From Siminovitchia fortis (lineage in GTDB: Bacteria > Bacillota > Bacilli > Bacillales > Bacillaceae_C), in assembly GCF_003605365.2 (NCBI RefSeq), contig NZ_QYTU02000004.1:62001-126000 (forward strand): a DNA stretch of 64,000 nucleotides, given 5' to 3'. Under the pieces are notes generated by a model. It was given only the letters and a program-made list of their open reading frames with translations. It had not been told where the DNA came from and did not search any database. Of the stretch, positions 42,987-50,728 are shown in pieces (position 1 is the first letter of the stretch; the number at the start of each line of letters is the position of its first letter). The translations under genes were made by a program, and so were the position numbers.

Positions 42987-44011
42987 GGGTCATGGCTTTG
43001 GTAAAAAGGATTCTGCAACAGATTGGAAGAGACAAGAGGACACTCGGCCTTTTAGTTTTTGCTCCCATTCTCGTTCTGACGATGCTCCATCTCGTTTTTA
43101 ACGGAGATGATTACACGCCCAAAATAGGGCTGGTGAATGCGCCTGAACAAATAAGAGATAAAATGGATCTTAAAGGTGCGGAGATCACCGATTTAACAGA
43201 TGAGGGTAAGGCTAAAAAACTCCTTTCTTCCCGTGAATTGGACGGTTATCTTGTTTTCGGACGAATGCCGCCGTCCGTTTATCTTGAAGGCAGTGACCCG
43301 CTTGTCAATGGAGCCACGATGAAGTGGATATAATCAGCGTTCAAACCATTGCAAGGCCCAAATGATACGGCAGACATGGATATCCACTATTTGCATGGTT
43401 CGGCTGATATGAGCCAATTTGATTATTTCGGTCCCGTCCTGCTAGGCTTTTTCGTTTTCTTTTTTGTCTTTATCATTGCAGGGGTATCTTTTATAAGAGA
43501 GAGGACGTCAGGGACATTGGAGCGCCTGTTATCGACGCCGCTCCGCAAATGGGAGATTGTCCTTGGGTATGTAATTGGTTTTGGCGTTTTTACACTTTTT
43601 CAGGCGACGATCATAGCCGCCTACAGTATTTACGCACTTGGCATGTTAATGGAAGGCTCTTTCTGGTATGTGCTGTTGATCATTGTACTTCTGTCATTGA
43701 CGGCCCTGACGCTTGGAATTTTATTATCGTCATTTGCAAATAACGAGCTGCAGATGATCCAGTTCATTCCGATTGTCGTCGTGCCGCAAATATTTTTTTC
43801 GGGACTGTTCAATCTTGAAACCATTTCGGACTGGTTAAGCTGGGTTGGCCCGCTCACACCTCTTTACTATGCCGCAGATGCTTTAAGGGATGTTATGGTC
43901 AGGGGGCAGGGCATGGATGCAATCGTTTTGGATCTGCTCGTAATGTTGGGGTTTGCAGCATTATTCATGTTATTGAATATCGTTGCCCTTAGAAAGTATA
44001 GAAAGATTTAG
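42983..44011 (+). pseudogene. ABC-2 type permease interrupted by one in-frame stop codon
   Basis: Two open segments (42983-43333 and 43349-44011) lie in the same frame and are separated only by TAA at 43331-43333. Reading through gives a continuous ABC-2 permease: N-terminal helix, an extracellular domain, then five helices with the typical RERTSGTLERLLSTPLRKWEI segment. A single C-to-T change of CAA (Gln) would explain the stop. A restart at TTG 43349 lacks an RBS. Either the exporter is inactive in this strain or the base is a sequencing error. Confidence 0.85.
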
Positions 44012-44023
44012 AAGGAGACCATT

Positions 44024-44674
44024 ATGTTGGAACAAAATCAGATTTGGGATCAATTGTCTTTGGATGAGGAAGAGTTCACGCCGAAGCAGAAGAAGATCGT
44101 AGCTGCAGCAGTCGAAATATTTGCTGAAAAAGGCTACGCCGCAACATCTACAAGTGAAATCGCAAAAAAAGCCGGCGTAGCGGAAGGGACAATTTTTCGC
44201 CATTATAAAACAAAAAAGGAATTGCTTTTATCCATTGTTGCACCGATGATGGCCAAAATGATTGCCCCTTTTGTTATAAAGGATATCAATCGGGTGCTGG
44301 ATAAGGATTATGATACTCTGGAGGACTTCCTCAGAGCAATGATTAAAAACAGGGAAGCTTTTATGGAGAAAAACATGCTTCTTTTCAGAATTCTGGTGCA
44401 GGAGCTTCCCTTTCAAAAAGAACTGCAGGAGCAATTTAAGGAGCATATCGCGGCTAAAATACTCGCTCGCATGGAAAAGATCGTCGCTCACTACCAAGAA
44501 AAGGGTGAAATCGTGGTTATGCCGTCAAAAACCGTCATCCGCTTGTTTCTTTCGACGATTTTCGGCCATTTGATGGCACGTTTTTTTATATTGTCTTCTG
44601 AAGAGTGGGAAGATGAAGAGGAAACGGAAAGAACCATTCAATTTTTGATCAAAGGATTAAGCCCGGACAAATAG
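44024..44674 (+). CDS. TetR/AcrR-family regulator
   Basis: A 216-residue regulator with the TetR helix-turn-helix at about 25-70 (KIVAAAVEIFAEKGYAATST, then GVAEGTIFRHYKTKKELL) and a helical ligand domain. It begins 12 bases after the permease gene, behind AAGGAGACC, and probably represses the operon through the GTGAGT/ACTCAC palindrome before the ATPase. The ligand is unknown. Confidence 0.92.
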   Translation: MLEQNQIWDQLSLDEEEFTPKQKKIVAAAVEIFAEKGYAATSTSEIAKKAGVAEGTIFRHYKTKKELLLSIVAPMMAKMIAPFVIKDINRVLDKDYDTLEDFLRAMIKNREAFMEKNMLLFRILVQELPFQKELQEQFKEHIAAKILARMEKIVAHYQEKGEIVVMPSKTVIRLFLSTIFGHLMARFFILSSEEWEDEEETERTIQFLIKGLSPDK

Positions 44675-44694
44675 GAGCCTGCGAACGCAGGCTC
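44675..44694. terminator. Terminator between tetR and the AIM24-like gene
   Basis: GAGCCTGC and GCAGGCTC pair around a 4-nt loop (GAAC), followed by TTCC. It begins at the tetR stop codon and serves convergent genes. Confidence 0.75.
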
Positions 44695-44699
44695 TTCCA

Positions 44700-45485
44700 T
44701 TATCTGTCACTGAATATATTAAAAAGGCCGCCGATTCCGCCTTCATCCTTTGAGCCTCCGCCTGCCGGCATTGCTGCGAACACTCGGCTTGCAAGCCTGC
44801 TGAATGGAAGCGACTGGACCCAGACAGTGCCCGGTCCTCTTAATGTGGCAAAGAAAAGCCCCTCCCCGCCAAAGAGTGCTGTTTTGACACCGCGGACGAA
44901 TTCAACGTCATAATCCACATCACGTGTCATGGCAACAAGGCACCCGGTGTCAATTTTCAGGGTCTCTCCCGGTTCCAGCGTCTTTTGGTGAATCGTTCCT
45001 CCCGCATGGACGAAGGCCATTCCGTCTCCTTCCAGTTTCTGCATGATGAATCCTTCTCCCCCGAAAAAACCGGTTCCCAATTTTCGCTGAAATTCAATTC
45101 CAACAGATACCCCTTTTGCAGCAGCCAGAAAAGCGTCCTTTTGACAGATGATTTTTCCATCCAGCTCGCTCAAGTCCATCGGAATGATTTTTCCGGGATA
45201 AGGTGAAGCGAACGATACGTGCTTCTTTCCGCTTCCTTCATTCGTGAACATTGTCATAAACAGGCTTTCACCGGTCAGCACCCGTTTTCCCGCACCAATC
45301 AGCTTGTCCATCAGACCTCCGGCTTGGGAAGAGCCGTCTCCAAATACCGTTTCCATATGTATGTGGTCATCCATCATCATCAGGCTGCCGGCTTCCGCAA
45401 CAACCGTTTCACCAGGATCCAGCTCCACTTCTACAAATTGCATGTCATCGCCAATAATTTGATAATCAATCTCATGATTATTCAT
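44700..45485 (-). CDS. AIM24/TIGR00266-family protein
   Basis: The 261-residue protein has the beta-sandwich repeats of the family ([65 protein letters not shown]). Mitochondrial AIM24 affects inner-membrane organisation; the bacterial role is unknown. The start at 45485 follows GGGATGGTGGG; the longer frame lacks homology. The C-terminus is glycine-rich ([15 protein letters not shown]). Stand-alone gene, divergent from the Opu/Egt-type transporter. Confidence 0.85.
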   Translation of the reverse strand: MNNHEIDYQIIGDDMQFVEVELDPGETVVAEAGSLMMMDDHIHMETVFGDGSSQAGGLMDKLIGAGKRVLTGESLFMTMFTNEGSGKKHVSFASPYPGKIIPMDLSELDGKIICQKDAFLAAAKGVSVGIEFQRKLGTGFFGGEGFIMQKLEGDGMAFVHAGGTIHQKTLEPGETLKIDTGCLVAMTRDVDYDVEFVRGVKTALFGGEGLFFATLRGPGTVWVQSLPFSRLASRVFAAMPAGGGSKDEGGIGGLFNIFSDR

Positions 45486-45632
45486 TTTTCCCACCATCCC
45501 TTTAATTGGAGTACGATTAGCTTCGACTATTGGATTCAAAAAAATTACTGAGGGACCTGTCCTCAAAGTTGATTTTTTCTTTAGCAATTGGGACAATTAA
45601 CCCTAAATATACAGGGAAAAAGGGGGAAGCCG

Positions 45633-46583
45633 ATGATTACATTTGATAAAGTTACGAAGCTTTATGATGACCGGACGAAAGCCGTTGACCAGCTTGATTT
45701 ACATATACAGGAAAATGAGTTTTTCGTATTGATCGGTCCCAGCGGCTGCGGAAAAACGACTACCCTGAAAATGATCAACCGTTTGATTGATGTTTCAGAA
45801 GGCAACATTTTTATAGGGGATAAAAAAGTCACAGATTATGATATTCATGAATTGCGTTGGAATATCGGCTATGTGCTCCAGCAGATTGCGCTGTTCCCCC
45901 ATATGACGATTGCGGAAAACATCGCCGTTGTACCGGAACTGAAAAAGTGGAGTAAGAAGAAGATGCATGACAGGATTGACGAACTGCTTGAAATGGTCGG
46001 GTTGGATCCGGCTGTTTACCGGGACCGGAAACCGGCGGAGCTTTCCGGAGGTCAGCAGCAGCGCATCGGAGTCGCCAGGGCATTGGCTGCTGATCCGCGC
46101 ATTATTTTAATGGATGAGCCATTCAGCGCGCTCGACCCGATCAGCCGGGAAAAATTGCAGAACGATATGCTGCATCTGAAGCGGACAATCAATAAAACGG
46201 TTGTTTTTGTGACCCATGATATCCGGGAAGCCCTTAAACTTGGCGACAGGATCTGCATTATGAAAGAAGGAAAGGCGCTGCAGGTCGGAACCCCGGATGA
46301 TATTTTACATAAGCCGGTCAATCCTTTTGTCCGTGACTTTGTTGGGGCACATAGACAGGATGAAAGAATTGACCTTGAATCCTTTGTCCTTCCATTGGAC
46401 GGAACAGCGGTTTCCCACCGTCTTTCTGCGGATGCGTCATTGGCTGAAGTGCTTGAAAAATTATCACAGCATGAAAAAATCCTGATTGAAAAGGACGGAA
46501 AGTCCATTGGCTTGATAGACAGACAAACGGTCATTGAATATATGGCAAACCGATTGAATGAAAGAGGCCGGGAACATGAGTAG
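45633..46583 (+). CDS. Quaternary amine-type ABC transporter ATPase (OpuCA/EgtV-like)
   Basis: The 316-residue ATPase has Walker A GPSGCGKTT, signature LSGGQQQRIGVARAL and Walker B IILMDEPFSALDP. After the ATPase it carries a single short CBS-like segment (about 262-312) instead of the two CBS domains of OpuCA. ATG 45633 follows AAAGGGGGAAG. It overlaps the fused permease/binding-protein gene by eight bases. Candidates are glycine betaine-type (OpuF) or ergothioneine (EgtUV) uptake. Confidence 0.9.
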   Translation: MITFDKVTKLYDDRTKAVDQLDLHIQENEFFVLIGPSGCGKTTTLKMINRLIDVSEGNIFIGDKKVTDYDIHELRWNIGYVLQQIALFPHMTIAENIAVVPELKKWSKKKMHDRIDELLEMVGLDPAVYRDRKPAELSGGQQQRIGVARALAADPRIILMDEPFSALDPISREKLQNDMLHLKRTINKTVVFVTHDIREALKLGDRICIMKEGKALQVGTPDDILHKPVNPFVRDFVGAHRQDERIDLESFVLPLDGTAVSHRLSADASLAEVLEKLSQHEKILIEKDGKSIGLIDRQTVIEYMANRLNERGREHE

Positions 46584-48090
46584 CTTTATGAAGGTTTTTC
46601 AGGATAGGAAAGGAGAATTGGTCTCGGCATTGCTGGAGCATATCGAGCTGTCATTCATCGCTTTGTTCTTTGCAGTTTTGATAGCGATTCCGCTCGGCAT
46701 TTTTTTAACAAGGAGGAAAAAGGCGGCTGAAAGCATCATCGGCATCACCGCTGTGTTGCAGACTATCCCGTCGCTCGCGCTGCTTGGGCTGTTGATCCCG
46801 CTCCTCGGAATCGGCAAAGTCCCGGCAATTATCGCACTTGTGGTGTATGCATTGCTCCCCATTTTACGGAACACCTATACAGGCATCAAAGAAGTCGATC
46901 CTTCATTGACGGAGGCCGCCCGGGCAATGGGAATGAATAGACGGCAGCAGTTGATGAAAGTCGAACTTCCGCTTGCAATGCCTGTCATCATGGCAGGAAT
47001 CCGGACGGGGATGGTGCTGATTGTCGGAACGGCCACCCTCGCCGCATTGATTGGGGCCGGCGGTCTGGGTGATATCATCTTGCTTGGAATCGACCGGAAT
47101 AACTCCGCCCTTATTGTGCTTGGTGCAGTTCCGGCAGCACTTTTAGCAGTTCTTTTCGACCTGCTTCTTCGGCGGTTTGAGCATCTTTCCTTTAAAAAAT
47201 CAGCCGGCGCGATCGGCGTGATCGCCGTTGCGGCATTGCTGATCATTGTCATTCCTTTTGCAGCCGGCGGCAAGAAAAAAGAGCTTGTTATTGCAGGGAA
47301 ACTTGGTTCTGAACCTGAAGTTTTAATAAATATGTACAAAGTGCTGATCGAGGAAAATACCGACCTCAAGGTTGAATTGAAGCCGGGACTTGGAAAAACT
47401 TCATTTTTATTCAATGCTTTAAAAAATGAAAGCATTGATATTTACCCTGAATTTACAGGAACAGCCATCTCCGAATTTTTAAAAGAAGAGGCGGTAAGCA
47501 CAGACAGGAAAGAAGTCTACGAACAGGCTAGAAAAGGCATGTTGGAGGAATTTGGTCTCGTATTGCTGGAACCGATGCAGTTCAATAATACGTATGCGTT
47601 AGCAGTGCCTGGGTATTTTTCAGATCAATACGGAATATCCGCTATTTCTGATCTTGGTGCCGTTTCTGATAAAGTCAAAGCTGGTTTCACATTGGAGTTC
47701 TCCGACCGGGAGGACGGATATGTCGGTATCCAAAAACTGTATGGACTGAAATTCCCTTCAATGAAAACGATGGAGCCCAAGCTGCGATACGCTGCGGTTG
47801 AATCAGGGGATATCAATTTAATTGACGCCTATTCAACAGACAGCGAAATCGAGGAACACAAGCTTGTTGTGCTGAAAGATGACAAGCAACTATTCCCGCC
47901 GTACCAGGGCGCACCGCTTTTGAGGCAGGAAACAGCCGAACAATATCCGGAAGTGGTGGAATCCTTAAACAAGTTGGCCGGAAAAATTACAGACGATGAA
48001 ATGCGTGAAATGAACTATAGAGTGAATGTTGATGGAGTGTCGCCGGAAAAGGTTGCGAAAGAATTTTTGAAGAAAGAGGGGCTTTACTAA
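46576..48090 (+). CDS. Permease fused to substrate-binding protein (OpuF-B/EgtU type)
   Basis: One 504-residue chain joins a membrane domain (about 1-225, six helices, with the EAA-like loop EVDPSLTEAARAMGMNRRQQLMKVELPLAMPVIM split over two helices) to a periplasmic-type binding domain (about 235-504, VIAGKLGSEPEVLINMYK onward). Fusions of this layout include OpuFB of Bacillus (compatible solutes), BusB and EgtU (ergothioneine). Which ligand applies cannot be decided without comparing binding-pocket residues. ATG 46576 overlaps the ATPase stop. Confidence 0.88.
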   Translation: MSSFMKVFQDRKGELVSALLEHIELSFIALFFAVLIAIPLGIFLTRRKKAAESIIGITAVLQTIPSLALLGLLIPLLGIGKVPAIIALVVYALLPILRNTYTGIKEVDPSLTEAARAMGMNRRQQLMKVELPLAMPVIMAGIRTGMVLIVGTATLAALIGAGGLGDIILLGIDRNNSALIVLGAVPAALLAVLFDLLLRRFEHLSFKKSAGAIGVIAVAALLIIVIPFAAGGKKKELVIAGKLGSEPEVLINMYKVLIEENTDLKVELKPGLGKTSFLFNALKNESIDIYPEFTGTAISEFLKEEAVSTDRKEVYEQARKGMLEEFGLVLLEPMQFNNTYALAVPGYFSDQYGISAISDLGAVSDKVKAGFTLEFSDREDGYVGIQKLYGLKFPSMKTMEPKLRYAAVESGDINLIDAYSTDSEIEEHKLVVLKDDKQLFPPYQGAPLLRQETAEQYPEVVESLNKLAGKITDDEMREMNYRVNVDGVSPEKVAKEFLKKEGLY

Positions 48091-48107
48091 AAAAGAGAGT
48101 ATGAGTG

Positions 48108-48236
48108 ATGGCCAAAAAAGTCAAAATTAATGTCGTTTCTCTGGATACGATGGTTAGCCAAACACAAATATACGGGAAAGACTTCATTCATTTGTGGCCT
48201 GGTGAAATCATTGGTTGGATGAAAAAGGAAAGATAA
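48108..48236 (+). CDS. Small protein of unknown function, 42 aa
   Basis: The open frame begins MAKKVKINVVSLDTMV and ends GWMKKER. It follows the fused transporter gene by 17 bases, has AAGAGAG upstream and is directly followed by a strong terminator, so it is probably the last cistron of that operon. No family was recognised. A GTG one codon upstream could also serve as start. Confidence 0.5.
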   Translation: MAKKVKINVVSLDTMVSQTQIYGKDFIHLWPGEIIGWMKKER

Positions 48237-48240
48237 ACGG

Positions 48241-48278
48241 AAAAATCCACCTAAGGACGTGACCTGGGTGGATTTTTT
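48241..48278 (+). terminator. Terminator of the Opu/Egt-type operon
   Basis: AAAAATCCACC and GGTGGATTTTT pair around a 15-nt loop and end in a T run. Confidence 0.88.
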
Positions 48279-48520
48279 CTTGGACCAAAACAATCGGTTT
48301 ACTATACATGGGATGTTTCTAAATATTTTTCTAAGATCTTTGTTTCTATATTCTTTTAATGCTTGTTGGAGATTTTTAGCACTATAACTTAAAAAAACTT
48401 AAACTATATGGAAATAGAAGTTTGGCTTCCACGCTTATTAAAGGAGTAAAATTTGTTGTCCTACAATCGTTTTGTTTTCTAACACCAAAGGTGATATGGT
48501 GTATCAAATACAGAATTGGT
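48279..48520. other. AT-rich spacer before mazEF, no gene seen
   Basis: Apart from the mazE promoter region at its end, this stretch holds no supportable gene, RNA or clear repeat. Confidence 0.6.
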
Positions 48521-48539
48521 GTATATACTATGTATATAC
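48521..48539 (+). promoter_or_regulatory. Candidate MazE(F) operator
   Basis: Two copies of the palindrome GTATATAC, 11 bases apart centre to centre (one helical turn), lie upstream of mazE. MazE-type antitoxins autoregulate through paired palindromes, so this is the likely operator. Confidence 0.6.
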
Positions 48540-48603
48540 GTATTTAAGCGGAGGTGGTATAATGGAAGAAGACACAAGGAGTAGTGGAAATGAGGTGGAT
48601 CAT

Positions 48604-48855
48604 ATGACAATTCCAACCACAGTTCAAAAATGGGGCAATAGCCTGGCGGTAAGAATTCCAAAGGATGTTGCAGAAAGAATTAACATTCATCAAGGGTCTG
48701 AAATGGAAATAAGCGTAACTGGAAAAGGAGTTATCATGCTTGTTCCTAAAAAGCAGCCTAAGAAATATTCGCTGGAGGAACTCCTGGCAAAATGCACCCC
48801 GGAAAACCGTCACGAGGAAATTGATTTTGGAGTAGAGGGGAAGGAGCTTATTTAA
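48604..48855 (+). CDS. mazE: MazE-type antitoxin (AbrB fold)
   Basis: The swapped-hairpin AbrB domain is seen in TTVQKWGNSLAVRIPKDVAERINI and MEISVTGKGVIMLVP; the C-terminal tail (LEELLAKCTPENRHEEIDFG) should wrap MazF. ATG 48604 behind GAGGTGG gives the standard MazE length. ATG 48562, behind GGAGGTGG, would add 14 residues and is a real alternative. It abuts mazF. Confidence 0.9.
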   Translation: MTIPTTVQKWGNSLAVRIPKDVAERINIHQGSEMEISVTGKGVIMLVPKKQPKKYSLEELLAKCTPENRHEEIDFGVEGKELI

Positions 48856-49181
48856 TGTCAGTACCAGACCGTGGGGATCTTGTTTATGTGAACTTTAATC
48901 CGCAGACCGGCCATGAGCAAGCGGGAAACAGGCCAGGGATTGTTTTATCCCCAAAAGAGTTTAATCAAGTCACAGGATTTGCTTCCATCTGTCTTATCAC
49001 AAAAACAGCCAGAGGCTGGGGATTTGAAGTCAAGCTCCCCGAGGGGTTGGCTTTTCAAGGTGTGATCTTAACCGATCAGGTAAAAAATTTAGATTGGGCT
49101 GCGCGGAATCTTAAGGTTAAAGGAAAAGCGCCCGATGAATTGGTGGAGGAATGTTTGGCCAAAATACATACTTTTTTATGA
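48855..49181 (+). CDS. mazF: MazF-type endoribonuclease toxin
   Basis: The 108-residue toxin begins PDRGDLVYVNFNPQTGHEQAGNRPGIVLS, with the family arginine and threonine region (CLITKTARG), and closely resembles E. coli MazF/ChpB rather than the B. subtilis NdoA type. It cleaves single-stranded RNA at short motifs when free of MazE. Its start overlaps the mazE stop by one base. A chromosomal toxin-antitoxin pair next to a tRNA gene suggests acquisition by transfer. Confidence 0.92.
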   Translation: MSVPDRGDLVYVNFNPQTGHEQAGNRPGIVLSPKEFNQVTGFASICLITKTARGWGFEVKLPEGLAFQGVILTDQVKNLDWAARNLKVKGKAPDELVEECLAKIHTFL

Positions 49182-49267
49182 GTATACTCTAAGCAAAAAA
49201 ATAAACCTCAATATTCCCCCAAAAGTGCCTGTACTAATCAGAAACCATTAAAACTGTATTAATAAGA

Positions 49268-49307
49268 AAAAGCGCCAAAACCTTTACGTACAAGGCTTTA
49301 GCGCTTT
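49268..49307 (-). terminator. Terminator of tRNA-Pro
   Basis: Read on the minus strand, AAAGCGC... and ...GCGCTTTTT arms pair around CTTGTACGTAAAGG and run into T residues, 10 bases after the tRNA 3' end. Confidence 0.7.
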
Positions 49308-49317
49308 CCTGTACCAA

Positions 49318-49391
49318 TCGGGATGACAGGATTTGAACCTGCGACTCCTAGCACCCCATGCTAGTGCTCTACCAAGCTGAGCTACATCCCG
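49318..49391 (-). tRNA. tRNA-Pro (GGG)
   Basis: On the minus strand the cloverleaf has acceptor CGGGATG/CATCCCG, anticodon stem CTAGC/GCTAG and loop ATGGGGT, giving anticodon GGG with G at position 37 as usual for proline. CCA is not encoded. It stands alone between mazEF and aguA. Confidence 0.94.
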
Positions 49392-49465
49392 GAGCAGGCG
49401 ACACCTCTATTATACGAGATTTACTTGCATAAGACAATGGTGAAAATTTGCCTCCCCTATAAAAA

Positions 49466-49490
49466 ACAGGCGGAAAAGTTTTCCGCCTGT
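49466..49490 (-). terminator. aguA terminator
   Basis: ACAGGCGGAA and TTCCGCCTGT pair around AAGTT, followed on the minus strand by TTTTTTATA. It lies nine bases after the aguA stop. Confidence 0.85.
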
Positions 49491-49499
49491 CTCCTTACA

Positions 49500-50597
49500 T
49501 TAAGCCTTTGGCTGCTGCTGGGTAATGCAGTGGATGTTTCCTCCGCCCAGAGAAACCTCGCGTGTGTTCACCGTCACGATTTTCCGGTCAGGGAACATTT
49601 CTTTGAAGATCTCAACGGCTTCCTCATCTTTCGGGTCGCCGAATGATGGAATGACCACTCCGCCATTGCAAATATAGCAGTTGGCATAGGTGGCTATGAA
49701 TAGAGTATCAGCCGAACGATCGAAGGCATCGGCAGAAAAGTCAATTTCGCGGGCTTCCTCGTCCGTTATCGCAATTTGCTCAGGCATAGGAAGTTTGTAG
49801 ATTTTCAGCTTTCTGCCTTTGGCGTCGGTTTCCTGCTCCAGTTGTTTATAGGCTGCCTGCAACACCTCGTAATGTGGGTGTTCAGGATCGTCTGTCCAGC
49901 CGATGGCCACTTCTCCGGGACGCACATAGAATAACACTTCATCCACATGTCCATCAGTCTCATCCTCAAAAAGACCTTTTTCAATCCAGATGATCTTTTC
50001 AATATTTAAATACTCTTTTAGTTTTTCTTCAACATCTTCTTTGGACATGTTTGGATTTCGGTTTGGATTCAGAACACATTCAGCTGTTGTAATGAGCGTT
50101 CCTTCGCCGTCAACGTGGATGGCTCCGCCTTCCAATACGAAATCTTTTGCATCATAACGATCTATGTTTTCAATTTCCATTACTTTTTGTTTGACAAGCT
50201 GATCCTTGTCCCATGGGAAGTAAAGACCTTCATCCAAGCCTCCCCATGCATTGAACTGCCAGTCTATGCCGCGCACTTCACCCTTGTCATTTTTTACAAA
50301 AGTAGGACCGATATCACGCATCCAGGCATCATTGGATGAAATTTCAACCACCCTGACCCTGTCGTCCAAAAGTGCGCGGGCATTTTCAAATTGCTCTGCA
50401 TTGACACACACCGTTACCGGTTCAAATTGCGAGATCGCTTTAGCTACCTCCGCAAAAGCTCTTTGTGCAGGTTTAGCTCCAGACCTCCATGTGTCCGTTC
50501 TCATGGGCCAAAGCATCCATGTACCTTCGTGCTCTTCAAATTCCCCGGGCATTCTGAAGCCGTCTTTTCTTGGTGTACTATTTATGGTCCGTGCCAC
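49500..50597 (-). CDS. aguA: Agmatine deiminase
   Basis: The 365-residue enzyme (peptidyl-arginine deiminase-like fold) hydrolyses agmatine to N-carbamoylputrescine and ammonia. The catalytic cysteine is in the C-terminal GGGNIHCITQQ, and WMRDIGPTFV, EGGAIHVDGEGT and DETDGHVDEVLFY hold the substrate-binding acidic residues and histidine. GTG 50597 lies seven bases after GGAGGGG; ATG 50612 overlaps that RBS. A sigma-54 promoter lies upstream, so it is expected to be controlled by the adjacent activator. Convergent terminator is shared with no other gene. Confidence 0.93.
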   Translation of the reverse strand: MARTINSTPRKDGFRMPGEFEEHEGTWMLWPMRTDTWRSGAKPAQRAFAEVAKAISQFEPVTVCVNAEQFENARALLDDRVRVVEISSNDAWMRDIGPTFVKNDKGEVRGIDWQFNAWGGLDEGLYFPWDKDQLVKQKVMEIENIDRYDAKDFVLEGGAIHVDGEGTLITTAECVLNPNRNPNMSKEDVEEKLKEYLNIEKIIWIEKGLFEDETDGHVDEVLFYVRPGEVAIGWTDDPEHPHYEVLQAAYKQLEQETDAKGRKLKIYKLPMPEQIAITDEEAREIDFSADAFDRSADTLFIATYANCYICNGGVVIPSFGDPKDEEAVEIFKEMFPDRKIVTVNTREVSLGGGNIHCITQQQPKA

Positions 50598-50631
50598 AAT
50601 GATCCCCTCCATGAATATTCAATAATACTAC

Positions 50632-50649
50632 ATGCAATTTCCGTGCCAT
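50632..50649 (-). promoter_or_regulatory. Sigma-54 promoter of aguA
   Basis: On the minus strand ATGGCACGGAAATTGCAT gives the -24 (GG) and -12 (GC) elements with exact spacing, about 35 bases before the GTG start. The core TGGCACGGAAATTGCAT is identical to the one before the amidohydrolase gene. Confidence 0.88.
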
Positions 50650-50674
50650 ATAGGAAACGCACGTGATTTTACAC

Positions 50675-50728
50675 TCACACCCCGCGCAAGCGCCTGTTCA
50701 TCGATGTACAGACTTGAGTGCTCCGACG
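50675..50728. repeat. Fragment of the dispersed GC-rich repeat
   Basis: GCGCCTGTTCATCGATGTACAGACTTGAGTGCTCCGACGC-type sequence matches parts of the repeat at 54926-55378 (GACGTACAGACTGGAGTGC). It lies between the aguA promoter and the end of the activator gene. Confidence 0.55.

Noticed and set aside
43349-44011. Independent permease gene starting at TTG 43349
   Set aside because: It lacks an RBS and is in frame with the upstream half, so a nonsense-interrupted gene fits better.
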